Positions 26,401-41,400 of a DNA stretch of 64,000 nucleotides are shown here, in pieces (the stretch's first letter is position 1; every line of letters begins with the position of its first letter). This stretch comes from Ailurus styani (taxonomy: Eukaryota; Chordata; Mammalia; Carnivora; Ailuridae). The translations under genes were made by a program, and so were the position numbers. Under the pieces are notes generated by a model, which did no database searches, was not told the DNA's origin, and worked only from the letters and a program-made list of their open reading frames with translations. The stretch lies in the NCBI GenBank assembly GCA_002007465.1, contig LNAC01000001.1:6119085-6183084 (forward strand). Direction: 5' to 3'.

Positions 26401-29400
26401 ATAATTTCAAAATTTGCTGTGTATTCAGCTTTGTGAGGTAACTGACACTAAGGTTAATGTACTGCTTTCACATTGCAGATAAAAATGACACAAGCATGCA
26501 CAAAAACCTTGCCGAATAAAAAGATCTGAAGTATGTGTTACTTTAAATTCTTAAAGTTTTAAAAATAATTCTACTTTGGATAGACATAATGTTTTGGATA
26601 AACGTATACCTGATCTAATAGGTGAGTTTAATCCCTAACTAGCACTGATACTTGGTAACACACAGTTAACAATATCATCGATTCAGCAATAAGTTAACAA
26701 GTATCACTAATGGTCTCACTGCATAATTTGTACAATTTACATGCTTAATTACATGCAGAACTAGTTAACAACCTGTACCTACTAAGTGATTTTATGTGTA
26801 CGGGCCTCTGCGAGGCATTTCATTCTTGGTGAATCCTGCAAGGAATGACTGTTTTCATTGTGCATTGAGCGCAGATGTTAAGTAACGTGCCCATGGACAC
26901 AGTCACTGAGCTGGAAATGAGGTGCTGAAGCCACGCTGACTGTAGTTTCAAAAGTACACTAATAAGGCAAAGCTAAATAAAGACCTGTCTATGTGAATAC
27001 CAGAACCACATTTTTTTGAGTGCTTCAGATATTGACAAAAAGCACCATCTCTGTAAAAAAAAACAACTATAAAGTAACATACCACTACATCTTTGTCATC
27101 TACTTGCCCCATAAATCTAGGGTCTGGTATTATAATGCAGTTCCCAAACAGACAGAACTTTTGCCTTCAGTAATCTTGTTTATAATCAGAAAAACTTTTT
27201 TCTTTTTTTAATTCCACCGGGGGGGGGCGGTTCAAGCTGAAAGTGCACTAAAACTCAGATGGACAGTTAAGAATTTATTCTGTAGTCATTTAATCAAATA
27301 TTTCTTAAGTACCCATTATGTATCCTTGACATGGGAGATACAGGAATGTCCATGCTACAAGGAGCTTCTGTTTTCGTGAAGGGAAACAAACACAAACTTT
27401 AGATAGATTATGATCTCCGTGAAGGAGATAAAAAATAGAGCATCCTCTGGCTAGAGTGGTCAGGGAAGATCTTCAGAAGGAGCAACATTTAAACCATCAA
27501 GACTTGGGCGCCTGGGTGGCTCAGTGGGTTAAAGCCACTGCCTTCGGCTCGGGTCATGATCCCAGGGTCCTGGGATCGAGGCCCGCATCGGGCTCTCTGC
27601 TCGGCAGGGAGCCTGCTTCCTCCTCTCTCTCTGCCTGCCTCTCTGCCTACTTGTAATCTCTCTCTCTGTCAAATGAATAAATAAAAAATCTTAAAAAAAA
27701 AAAAGACTTAAGGCTTAAAAAGGCAGCCATGAAAACCCGTGGTACATGCCAAACACAAGGAACTGCAGATGCCTCCCATGGGCATGAGCTTGATGACCCC
27801 CAGGCAGGAAAAGAGCCAGTGTGGCTACGGTAAATGAGAGGGGAAAGTGAAGAGTCAGAAAGATAGGCAATGTTTTCGGGTGACAGAGATGCCCTCTACA
27901 AATCTATCTGGATATAAAGTTTCCACCTGAAAGTTAAACTCAGAGCTTACGTTAAGAAATTATCTGTATACATGACTGCATTCGGTTCCAGGAATAGCCA
28001 GTCTTTTAAAGCTGACTTGGATCTGATCACAGGGAGGTAGGACTGGAAAGTAATTAGGATTTAGCAAACTGAAACGTAATTCTACCACCTAGAAAGAGAC
28101 CAACTGGGAAAGAATAGTCAGCACAGGTCACATCAATAGAACTTAAAGGGTAAGAAGTTGTTGGAGTCTACCTGACCTTGTCCAGGCCAGAGGATGTGTC
28201 CAGTCTAGCTGATAGGGCCCAGTCACTGCAAAAGTACTGTCCCATAGCACTGGGATAAGGCACCAGCTTCCCCACAAATGGATCAACAAGCCACCGCTTG
28301 TCTGGGCTTATTCTATGTTCACCAAGCAATCTACACATTTAGTCTCCCAGTAAGCCAGAAACTGAGAATGAATATCCCGGTGAGGAGACAGGACTATCCA
28401 CGGGTCACTGCTAAAGAAAATCTCCTACATAAAAGTTAATATATGGACGTGTGATTTACACATCGTCTACTGTTGGTTTGCATGTGGATCAGTTACCCTG
28501 GGGCAATTATAAAACAGGTTTTAGTATTCATAAAGCTAATGATTACTAGGCCCTGGACCATGAAGGATCTACTGATTTTTTTTTTTTTTAAAAGATTTGG
28601 AAGAGAAAGAGAGCGAGCGAGAGGGAGTGAGAGTGCATGTGTACAGGAGCACACAAGCAGAGGAAGAGAGGCAGAGGAAGAGGGAGAGAATCTGAAGTAG
28701 ACACTGCACTGAGCATGGAGCCTAACACAGGGCTTGATCTCAAGACCCTGAGATCATGACCTGAACTGAAACAAGAGTCGGACGCTTAACTGACTGCCCC
28801 ACCTAGGTGCCCTAGTAATACCATCTTTTGAAAGGCTAGCTATATTCAATTAGTAACTGTTTTTCTATTGATAAAACTTTAATACAATTTTACCATGCTT
28901 ACTCGGATTTGATGAATGGATTTGTATTTTTCTGGAACTGACAGTTCTCCAACAGACTTAATAATAGCTACCGCTTTGTTATCATCTGAGGGATCAGAAC
29001 TGGTACTATAGGGTCCATTTTCATCGCTGTCTGGCATCTCTTCCTCCTCTTCACTGTAACTTTCATCAGAATTCTCATTTAAAGGAGATTCTGAACTTTC
29101 TTCTTTTTTAGGTTCATCTAATTGAAAAAGTTCTGAAAGCATGTAATTGGCTGAAGCAATAATCTTATAAAAAAAAAAGAAATAGGTGTGATTGTCATCA
29201 AAACTGAGCATTCCAAAGTGGAATAAATTTTACTACTGTACTAACAAATTTTAGGAGTTCTGCAAACAGGCTGTTTCTACACCGTAATACACACAGAACT
29301 GTTCTCAAGTCAAAGTTATCAATACTGTGAAGGTTCTCCATAAAATCTTCATGGGTTATGTTTACTTCCTACATTATTCTATCCCCAGCCCTCTATCTTA

Positions 29401-32400
29401 AAAAAAGGTGGCAACTGGAGATAAAGTTTTCACGAGGAGTGTTGTAACTAAAATATCAGCAAGACAACCTCTATATTAACTGAGAAACCAGAATTTCTCT
29501 TTACAAAAGCTACGAATTAATGAGGGTTTGATAAACAACTAATATTTTATTACATGATCTTTGGTTCCGGGGGGGGGGAACCCCCACTAGCTTAATGAAG
29601 AAAAGTCCATGCTGGCATCTCTTAAAATTAGCATTTACATACTATCATTATTTACTCTATTATCGGTTATTATTTTTGATCACAGACATTCAATAGTTTT
29701 AACACCCTTTTCTAACTTTCACATAAACTATTCAATTTCCACTAACTACCACCACCACATAATCAGCAATTAGATATTTAAGTCAGAAATTATTTTGCCA
29801 TTTTTCCTCAAAAAGAATTTTCTCTTGGTCTGGGATCTAGGATAAACTTTTATAACCAAATGGATTATACCCAATTAAAATTAACTTGATCTTTAAAAAA
29901 AGATTGCATATGCTCCATGCTTTTCCTAATTTAAATGGAACACAACTAGCATTACACCAAAAAGTAGTTGTCAGATTCAGACAACTGAGGGTAAGGGTGG
30001 TATAAAATTGTGGGGCACAGGACTGAAAGATCATTTTAAGAGATGCTTTATATACTGAAGTATGGGGTGTGAAGCTTATTTATACAACAAAGTGATAACA
30101 AGGCCCGTTTGGGTAAATGGATCTTTTAAAAAATTCTGTAAAATAGTTTTCCACCTTCTAGAAGTGCTAAGACAAAGGAAAAAACAGCACCACTGTTAAA
30201 ATTACATGAGTTCTAAAATTATAGAAGAGTGTTATCTGAGAGAAATGTAATGTCAGCCAGCCATATATGAAATTTTAAATTTCTTGTGGCTAAATTATGA
30301 AAAGTAAAATCGAGTGAAATTAATTTTAATGTATTTGTTCAACAACACAAAATATTATCATTTCAACATGCAATGTGTACACACAACCTTCAAAATTCAA
30401 TGTGTGTTTTTACACTTGAAGCGCACCTCAATTCCGATTAAGCCACTGTAAGTGCTCAACAGCCACAAGTGGTTACTGGCTACCATCATCGATAGGGCAG
30501 TTCAGACCATGGATTAAGAGGCTTTAAAGTCTAGGCAACAGTCTTTCAAAATGCTAGAATATTTTAATTTTTTTTATTTTTTCAGAATGCTAGAATATTT
30601 TTAAAGAGCATGTAAATGTTAATCTTACTTGAGGATGTCTGCTTTTGTCCAACAATTTAACACAATTAAGAAGCAACGTTCTAATAGTCCCGTAGTGTTT
30701 CTTATTTTGATTTTTCTTCATCATCATGTTGCAAGCAACCCTGAAAAAAAATTTATATCAACTTTACACCCCATTCCTCATTCTCTGCAAGACTCAAGTA
30801 TAAGCATGCTCTTCTTACCTTCCAATAGAATAAGGAATATAAGAAACAGTATTGTATTTTAAAATATGGTATTTACTCCCCCCTCCCACCAGCCAAGTTG
30901 ACTTTGGTAGAGCCTGTAAATACACGTACATACTTCGTTTTCTTAAGCCACAAAAACCTAGGAGGTATTTAAAAGCTGTGACCTGTAATGTGTGGCTATG
31001 CACTGTAAAATTTTAAATAAGGCTACTTCTTCAAGCACTCACTTATATAAGAGAATAGCCACCGGCATTGTGAACGGATTCTGGTACTTGTCTTCAGTTT
31101 CTTCACACAGAGTAGTGAGGTCATAAAGCTTCACTATATCACTGCCACTTGCTGAAAAGGAAAACAAACCTTAGTTTACCAGGATCACTCAAATCAATTA
31201 CTATTTTTCATTCAAGAAGGAATTTACCTTTAAACAGCCAATAGGTATGTCCTTCTTTCGTACAGTTAGATTTTAGAAATGATAAAATATTCTGTGCAAT
31301 GTCTTTTATGACTTTCGTAGAAAAGTTTGAGTTTTCCAAATTGGGAATCTCTTCGGTTTTTATCATTTCGTACTTCTGTAAAACACAGACAGAATGCAGT
31401 TTCAGAGAAAACCTCAGCAGCAACCCTTCTTTTATCAAAAAGGAACCAAACAGGGCGCCTGGGTGGCTCAGTGGGTTAAAGCCGCTGCCTTCGGCTCAGG
31501 TCATGATCCCAGGGTCCTGGGATCGAGGCCCACATCGGGCTCCCTGCTCGGCAGGGAGCCTGCTTCCCCCTCTCTCTCTGCCTGCCTCTCTGCCTAGCTG
31601 TGATCTGATCTCTCTCTCTCTGTGTCAAATAAATAAGTAAAATCTTTAAAAAAAAAAAAAAAGGAACCAAACATAAATCCTGCCATCAGAGATCTATGCA
31701 GTCCCAAAGAGCTTAAACTGCTGGTTTTCGATCTTTTTATTGCTCCAACATTTCAAAGGAATCTGACCCACCTGTCAGCAATGCTGTCCGTTTCCCACAC
31801 GAACAAGTCTCAAGAGAGAGTCACCACCAATTTGGAAGCACAAGTTTAGGCATGATCCGGCCTCTGTTCTCACATGGAACATGTTTTTTTCTTTCTTTGA
31901 CAGATACAGAGATCCCACCTACCCTGATATACTAGGAAGCCTCTGTTCTCACATGGAACAGCCCACAGCAGGCACTTCCTTCTGTTCTATCTGGTGGTTT
32001 TCACCTGGGGGAGGGTAGATGAAGGCAGACTTCACCCAGCCTGCTTTCCCCCCAGGCACTAGACTCACTTGGCAGGTCTCTCTAGTAGACACTACTCTTC
32101 CCGTGAGCTATGGACTCGACTCCTTTATAGAAACGAGATGGGGACTAGAGGGAGCAACGAGGGGAGAGGCCACAGGGACACCACTGCCACTACTTTTAAA
32201 GTACCTCCACGGTTTTTTTCTTGTTCGTCTTCTATTCACACTTCCTTAAACGTCTCCTACCGCATTTTCTGAAAACTCTAAGACAAAAAACTCCAAATTG
32301 ATTGGAAAATAAGACCAAATAGTCTCCTGAGGTTGGTTTTCATACTTCTTGGCTCATCTAAAGCCCCACATCATAATTCCTTCCTTAAAACTCTCTCCTG

Positions 32401-35400
32401 GATTTTATACTGCACTGTTCAGGTCCCCTTCCCCTTTCGCCCCCACGGGGAAAGGCTCCAACGTTGGAGTTGAATAGATTCCTGTGGTGATGACGTCCAA
32501 CAGTATCCGGGGAGAAGGTACTCAAGTTCTCTCTCTAGCCCCGTCTTCTCCAACGCCTGCAACTTCAAAATGCTCACCTGCAACTTCAAAATGCTCACAT
32601 GGACATTTCAATGGTTTCCTCAAATGGAACATGTGATGAAGACAGATCACTTTCCCTGCCTAAACCAGTTCAATGTCCCCATCTCAGGCCATGATACCAC
32701 CACTATTCTAGACCCTGAGCCCTGGAATTCCCTGTAATGCCACCACTCCCTCCGGACACAGCCTCTCATTAAATGCTGCTGTTTCGGGTAACAAAAGTGT
32801 CTCCCAACTAAGAGTGCAAATCACAATGATCTACAAAGTTTTCTTTTTTCTTTCTTTGACAGATACAGAGATCCCACCTACCCTGATACACTAGGAAGCC
32901 AAGCAAACTGTTTTTTTAGAGACCACGAGTGATTCTGATAAACACTGAAGGTTGAGAATCACTGGCCTGGAGTACAAGGGTTAGAGGCATGGCCTCAGCA
33001 AGATACAGGTTCAACATACTGGCACCACCACTTACTAGCCATGTGGCCCTGGGTGACTCACTTGAGCTCCCTGATCCTCAAGTTTCCCTCTTTATCAAAA
33101 GGGAATACTGGTATTCCAGCAGCTAGGAAGATCGAGTAAGTAATGCATGTAAAGCACTCAGCAAAGTATCTGGAACAAAACAAGCACTCAATAAATGCTA
33201 GCTCCTTCTTACCATTGTCAATTCTTAGTATTTCCTCTGCAGTCTAAGTCCATCAAGTTATAAAAGTAGAGCAAGGCCCTCCCTAGGCTTCTTGTCCCCG
33301 AGCCCGCCATGCCTGTCCTTACATGCCATCTCCAAACTAAGACTCCAATACAACAAATTTCACTTCCCAGATGCAAAGCCTTCAGAGATTCAGATTACCA
33401 ACTGAACTAAGCCCACACTCCTTAGCTCAGCATCCTAGACTCTCCATTATTTGACCTTGGCTTTTCTAATCTATTTGCTATTCTCTTTCATGACTTCCAG
33501 GTCCCTAGCTGCATTTGCTATCAATCCCTTTACTTACACTAGTCTTCTAACATTCATCTCTTCCTTTTGGAGAGGCTATCATTCAAGATTCAGTGGAGAG
33601 GCCACTTCTTCCTAAAGTCTCTTTCAGATCAAAACAGAAGTGATCTCACCTTCCCTGACCACCCAGATTTCCGTGGGTGTCCTGCCCTTCTAACAGATGG
33701 TCTCCTATCTTTCTCTTTGCACCATTATTTCCCATTAGAATTTTACCTTTCTGGATAGTGACCAAACTTTATTCTTTGTTTTCTTTCCCCCAACACTTAA
33801 TAATGAGGATGAAGCGCCTCGTAAATAGAATAAGCCCAATAACAATAAGCTACGTAAGCCATCGACTTCACACATTATTATTGTAGCCTTCCCCTAAGAC
33901 TCCGCATATCCTGAGTAGACATTTGTATACTGAATAGATACCCCCACTGTATAGACATCTTTAGGTAATTAATTACTATGAATGCCTCGCATTCATAGAA
34001 TCAGAGTTCTATGGCTACAAATGTAGGTTGCAGTATATTTATGACCTTCCCACAAATTACCTACACATTTATAATCCTGTAACATCTAGAATTCTGGTAT
34101 CACCAACTCAAATGTGCAAACACTCAAATTTTCAGTTTATTCACAGCAATCTTCCTTGTTAAAAAGACAGCCTCGTCTTTAAGGGCCTCAAAAACTTTGG
34201 TGAGGTACTCTCTGCACTGAGTTACATTTGGGAGAAAATTAGAAAAGTCACACGGTAGCTTACTTACCTGTACAATTCCATTTACATGAAAACACATCAC
34301 AAGTTCCGGTACGTTGCATATCAAGTTGTCCAACCAATAGTCAATCCCAGTTAGCACATTGATTGGTTTGTTGTTGTCCCTAAAAATGCACATTTCTGGT
34401 GTTACACAGTTTAAGAAGTTCCATAATAAACCATCTGAGACTTATTTCCACCCTTTGACCATTTTAATCTATTCTCCCTAGAAGAAAAATTCCACATACA
34501 CTTTCTTTTCTAATAAGGTATGCACATGTAGCTCCCACGGTATGTTCTCTACCATCTTTCTTTAAGTTCTGCTTGCGTTTCTAACTGGAATCCATACAAG
34601 TTTTCAGTAAGAGTAGAAGGAAGGAGGATAGCAGCTTACTGTGAGCCTACTGCATGCTCCTCATACAACCTGAGATGAAGGACTGACCACCATGTATCAT
34701 AACGCTCACGCTGGAGCTCACACTGGCTGCCACAAACACATACAGCTGGAGGACTAACAGAAGCGCTCATGGTTGTTTAATAGGAAGCTGGTAAACCATT
34801 TCCTTAACTAATTAAATTCTATTATATTCTCACACGTTGTGAATTCAGACACAAGATTAAGCCAGTACAACAGATCTCTGACTCCATTCATGAAGGACGT
34901 GAATAAAAACCCAGCTGCAGGGCTTCCAGCATTTGCTGATAATAGCCCCTTCCTTACTGTGCTGATTTCAATTCATGGGGGAAGGAGAAACGTGAAAAAC
35001 CCAGATAAAGGTGATGACTGACAGATGAATAGGTTAAGTGAAAGTACAGAAAACCCGGACTCTAGAGAAGTGCCATTCTGGTTTACCTGAGACGCAAGCT
35101 GACCGCTGGGTATCTGCCTCCTCCGAATATGGGCATGTTGGAGCCAACTAACATATGTATATCTTCAAATGTCCACAAGATATTCCGAACAAAGTCATTT
35201 TTAAGACCCTTTGATTGAAAATAAAATAGGAAAGGTTATTATGTAATGCACAGGAGATCCATAGTTTCCCCCCATGATTCACAGAAATTCTAGAAAAAGG
35301 AAAGACAAAGAAGACAAAGTAAATTAAGGTCACAGAGCTATAAGATCATAGAGATGTTCAGAAAGTGGTTTTCAGGATCAAGTGGACTTTTTCCCCTGCA

Positions 35401-38400
35401 AGTCCTAGCTTTTAAATGACAAAGTAGACTGGGGATCAGGTGTCCCAATCTGGACACCACGGAAAGCATACCTGACTGTTCTCCCCGTCATTGAATAAGG
35501 TAGTCAGGTTTTGTTCTTTGGGTGCTGAGGCCACATGCCCCACTATGTATGAGGGTTCAAGAGGCTCTCTTCCCTGTGAAAAGTGCAAGGATAAAGAGTG
35601 ACTCTGCTGCCATAATTTCTCATAAATGGCCTACTTTTCAAGAGTATTCCCTAAACATTCAAAGCACAAACCTCAAATCTACTTTTATGAATTTAAGGCT
35701 AACGTGCAAATCATGAACTCTCATCATCATGTGGCTTACTTCAGCTCTTAATTATCATAGCTATTCTAATAAGCTAATCACATTTAGGTCTTAAATAAAA
35801 AAGATTAAAGATTATTTTAAGCTTTCAATGTTTTGATTTTTTTTTTCTTTTTTGGCTAAATGTGAATACCACTGCTATTTCAGCCCACCCCATCTCTACT
35901 GAATTAAAAAATGTCTAAGAAATCTCAGCCGTATTCTTTTTATTTTTCCTATATTTTAAAAAAGATTTTATTTTAAAGTAATCTCCACATGCAACATGGG
36001 GCTCGAACTTTCAAACCCAAGATCAAGAGTCACACGCTCTACTGAGTGAGTCAGCCCGGCACCCCTCAGTCATATTATTTTTGAGACATCGGTCATCAGA
36101 GCGGCCCCGAGGTTTGCTATTGTCTGACGTGTGCTTCACAGAACACTAGTCCCTGGGGTACTCAGTGAAGACATTCCAGAATAAGCTTTGAAACCTACTA
36201 TTCACTACAGGCTTGCTTTTGGACAAGTAACAATGCTTATTACATTAAAAAAAGCTTCTAAAAGGTTCTGTAGTAGAAAAATCAACCTCCCCTCTGTAAA
36301 ACCCAATGCTCTCAAATTTATTTAATCTCAGAACGTGTTTTATTCTTAATACATTCTGTGGAATATATTCCAGAAAACACTTTAAGGGAGGGGAACCTTT
36401 GACAATGGGTACACTCAGTCCACCACTCAAATTTCCAACCACTAGGGACAGCCGCCTTACGAAACATTACTCTAAACCTTCAGTCCCAAGATTGGCGTGT
36501 GTGCGCGCATGTTGCACAGCCTATTCCATACATTTCTACTTCTCAACCTACGTGGATGCTAACAGACTCAGCCCCTGCCTAGGAAGTGAACACACTCGAC
36601 TGCAAGGATAGTGAGGGTGAGGGTGGGGGAGAACCTCAGTGCTTTTGCTCTGTCTTGTATTCTCCTTCAAGAGCCCCACGAGAACTTCAAGCTTTTTTAT
36701 TTTGTTTGTACAGACAAGTTATCGAGCTGCGGACCAAATCCCCAAACGGTATTTGCGAGGCAGCAGCTTTAGCGGGAGTCTGGGCTCTGGGTTGTAATGT
36801 TCTGAATCAAAGTCTGGCTCCAAGGCCAACCACAGATACCTATTTAAACTCTGACACTGCTTAACCCAGGCCTCAAACTAGCAAGGTGAGTTCTGGGAAT
36901 TCATGAGGTAACAGAGTGCACAACAGTCTCCAAATTTGAAATTTAGGCAGTATCGTGTCATATAAAATATTCTGTCAAAAATGATTTTTGTTTTATGGCA
37001 GGCTAGCTCTGCTTAGGACCATGCCATTGCTCTGACAATCCCACTGCTTACAAGGCCCTTCTAAACATGTGGGAGCGCAGAGATGCAGTGGAATACTGCT
37101 GTTGGAACAGGGCCCTGAAGTCAGGAAACTCAGCATGTAAATCCTCAGATTTCCCCAGTGGTGTGACCACGAGCAAACATCTACACTTTATGAACTTTAG
37201 TTTACTTACTTATAAAACGATACCATCAACACTTAATACGTACACAGCTCCAAGGATGAAAACAAATGCATACGTATGCACATACACACACTCGGCTTAA
37301 AGTACGTGGCGTAAGAGGCATTAAATAGACACCAGTTTACTTCCTCCACATAAAATTCTACAGATTCTCAAAAGCCTCCCTGATTTTTCACAGTAAGCAC
37401 TAAACAAGGTAAGGACAGAATGGTAAGGCTGGGAGATGAGCAGACAGGTGGCAGGAGATTCATATTTCTGTTATGTGGTCTTTTTGTAATGTGTGGGTTT
37501 TGAAGTCAAGGAATGTTAAATGAATTTTTAAAAACTCCGTTAATGCAATACAATCATATACAGGAAAGTGCATAAAATAAATCATACAGTAAAATGACGA
37601 ATTATAAAGCAAATTATCCGTGTAATCATTACGCAAGCCATGACACTGGACCCTGCTAGCACTCAGCACCCACACCCCTTCTCATTCACACAACACCCAC
37701 CCCTCCTGAAGGTTAGCACTATGTGAACCTGCACAGTAATTACTTCCTTCTTTATCACTATAGCTTTTCTAACTTTGGAAAAAAATTTAAATTCATTACA
37801 TAGCTTAATGAGCTTTCTCTATCTTAAAACCTACTAAAACTAAAATCAAGTTAAATGTATTTGCCTCCTGTAACCCTACAGTTTGTGAGGACAGCAACAA
37901 TCTGGACAAATAATGTTCAATATGTGAGAACACACAGCAAGAGGAAAAACACAATTTACCAAAGATCTTATTTTTATCTTCTTCGACTTTGTCAATATGT
38001 TTTCCTAAAACAGACATGCATAAATCTACATAGATTCAGTTACTTTACTCTTTGATAGACATAGTAAAGACAAAACTAAACGAGAAATAAGAAAAAGACC
38101 AAGAATACAACAGACAAAACGGACATACTGCTCCCTCTTCCTTTCTGAAAACTTTACAATATTAATGTGGGTTAAGTCTCAAGAACTTCATCCAGAAAAT
38201 CTTAAGGGCAATTTTAGGCTTCACAATCTAAAAATTAGGGTTAAGAAGGTCAGTATTAAATTACAAACAGGCCCGTGAGTCTCAATATTTGACAGGCATT
38301 TACTGTAAGTCTAAAGCTTAAAATAGTTTATATCACAATATTATATAATACTCTTATGACTTCAAGGAGATAATTGGTATTGATGAATACATTGGTAAGC

Positions 38401-41400
38401 TATTTTAAATGCTAGTAAAAATCTTTAAATATTTCAAATTAATTTGAAAAATATGATCTAGCTATTCGTAATATTTTTTATAAAGCCTATTTTGAAAATT
38501 AAAAAAAGTATTTTTCTAATTAATTATAAGACAAAAATTAGAGTATTTTTTTACTCCTATTCTTCTATTTTTATTAACATCACTGGTTTTGTCTTCTTAA
38601 ATGAGTTTACTGAATTAATGTCTAAGTACTAACTAACCTGACTGGAAGCACTGGGGTCTTCAGAAACTGAAGAAGGCATTTCAAAGGGGGCGGGCCACGA
38701 AGCCCCATCCGAATCATTTGTCTGATCTGAACTGGATGATTCCTGCTGTTCTGCAGCAGATGGGACGGGCTGAGCGGCTCCATCACCATTGATACTGGCC
38801 AAACCAGAAATAAAAACATCACATTGTTACTAAAGTTAACTTTATGTGACAGTCTACCAGTTTTTAAAAGCTAAATTCCACATCAACCATAAATCTTATT
38901 TAAAAAAGGAATAGAAGACATTGAAATGTAGTTAATAGTTTCACAACTTACTTTTAGTACCTTAAAATTCAATTTCAGAACAGAATTTCATTTTCCTTAA
39001 GATAAAAAATAAACAAGTAGCCAAGTACCTGTAATATAAAAACTTGGAAAGAATAGCCTTCTGATACCAGTGCTCTTTGCTTTTTTTCTTCCTCTGCCAC
39101 TTCTGATCAATGAGTCTTTGATAAAACTCTTTCAGCCATGTCCAATCACCAGTCTGAGTAACAAAAGAAAATGATAAATACAACAAACCTGTAATCAAAA
39201 CATTTGTGACCCTCTCCTCTTTAACAGAAAATACTCTATTTTTTAAATATTACTTCATAAACACATACTCAAACACTATCTTTCTTGACTCAATCCCTAT
39301 CACCTCTTTTGGGAAATCTGTCTTCCTCTTCTCCTTGAGCCAGGCTAAGAGAAATGGTTTCTCTTTCTAACGCGTTCCCTGGCACCTGGAATAACGCCAA
39401 AACTGTAAGCTGCCAGGAAAGAAGGACTCTGATTTACTCACTGTCACATCCCAAGAGCTTGACCAGTGGCAAGCACACATATACCCTGAACTGCCAACAG
39501 TCCGCTGTCCGAGTACAAAAATGGAGAGTAAGCCCTGAGAAACTGAAACGTTACTGTTAACACTCTTCAAAAAGTATCCACCACCAACACATGGTGGGCA
39601 GGGGGAGTGGGGAAGTCATTTACCACAACACAGTTTAAGAAGCTCTGCTTTAAGTGAATCAATTAATTCTAATAACTATGCGTTCATAGGAATAATTTCT
39701 AACATTTCCTGGCAGTTATGTTTCATGACAATCTCTTTAATGGACACATCAAAGAATCTTTCAAAAAATTTAATGATCCCCTTAGATTTCTGATTTTTCA
39801 CAACCTTCTTCACTGGTTTCATCCTTTTCTTTGCAAGAATCCTGGCTGTTGGTAATAAATAAGTTTCTTCCCCCTTCACTCTGTTTCCTATTTTTTTTTA
39901 TTAAAAAAAAACTTCTTTATACTCCACAAACCATCTCATTTCTTAGTTGCCAAAGTACCAAAGTGCTTCAGCCTTTCTTTGAAACGATATTTCTAATGCC
40001 CTTAAGTTGTTAAAATAGTGTTTAACTGGCTGTTTTTCCGCAAAAACGTATTACCTGAGATGACCTCATGAAGAGTTCCTGAATATCTAACTCATCGAGT
40101 AGGAGCGTCCTTCCTATGCGGTGTACGGCCATGCTTACGTGGGACTTGCTGTAGGGAATCTTCAGCAGCTTTTTTATGTTCTTTAAAAAATTAAGAGGAA
40201 AAATGGTTAAAAAAGACCTTTCTAGTGTGACTCAAATTCTTTCAAATTTTAACTTCATTCAATTTTAAAGCATAATAAACTTTATTATCCTAAGGTTATA
40301 CAAACTACTGAATACAAAGAGCTAAAGACAAAACTTTAAAACCAGAACCACCTACACTTTAGAAGTCATCCTATGTTAATATAAATGGTGGGCAAACTTA
40401 TTTTTACACAATGGAATTTCCTAAAGTTCAGTGTGTACAGGTCACTTTTGCACTGACCTAGGCTTTTAGCATATCAGATAAAACTGACCAACTCAACAGA
40501 TTTTGCCTTAAGTATCATTTCTAATTTTCAACTGGTAATATTATATAAGTCATCCCAAACTTTCTAATGACTTGTAATTGCTATTATTAAAACATAGCCA
40601 CCAATATTAATTATAACCACAGCCAGTGTTTTGGGTGTCGCTCCTTCCTTTTTGAAAGGAAATGGGGCAGAGTGTTACTTTATAACAAAAAAGGTATTCG
40701 ATAATCAGACAGTTGTTATCCTATTTCATCAGCAATTTTCAAGACTACAGAACACAGAATGCTATAAATCCCTAACATAAACTCCCCAATTACATTCTCC
40801 AATAAGCACACTTACTTCAGAGTCAGAGACAACGTCCACATCATTTCCCACAGAATCAATAAAGTCGTATGCCATACCAAAGCTAATGAAGGGAACAAAG
40901 GCCACAAAGGTCATGCTCATAATGATACAAGTAGAGTTTATAAGAGAATACATTATTCCATCACTTCCAGGATACCCATTTTCCACATTCTTACATCTCT
41001 GCAATCAATATGCCTATAATCATTAGAATTAAATAGCTTTTCCTTCTTCATGGTACAAAGACTTAAATCAATCGCATCTTAAATTTGATAAAATACAGTA
41101 ATAATCATTAGAAGCAATCAATAGGAAGCATCTAAAATAAAAAAATTAACAATTACTTTCTTTTTTGTAATTACAAATCCCCCAAAAAATCTCTAAGGGA
41201 AAACAGTTCAAGATATTATACTTTTTTGGTGAAGAGATAAGAAAAATATCAGTAGAAACATTTATCAGGATTTTAGTCTCTAGGACTGTGTTGCTAGTCA
41301 TATACTATTTTTTTCAGGGGAAAAAAAAAAAGAACATGACCTCAATTCAGCCCGAAGGAGAAAAGAAAAAAAATGTTGTGTCAGGTGCCACGTGAGGCAC

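Noticed and set aside
27456..27656. Frames reading GAWVAQWVKA-like peptides at several places (also 31394, 58493, 60051)
   Set aside because: This peptide is the standard false translation of the Can-SINE head and is not a gene.
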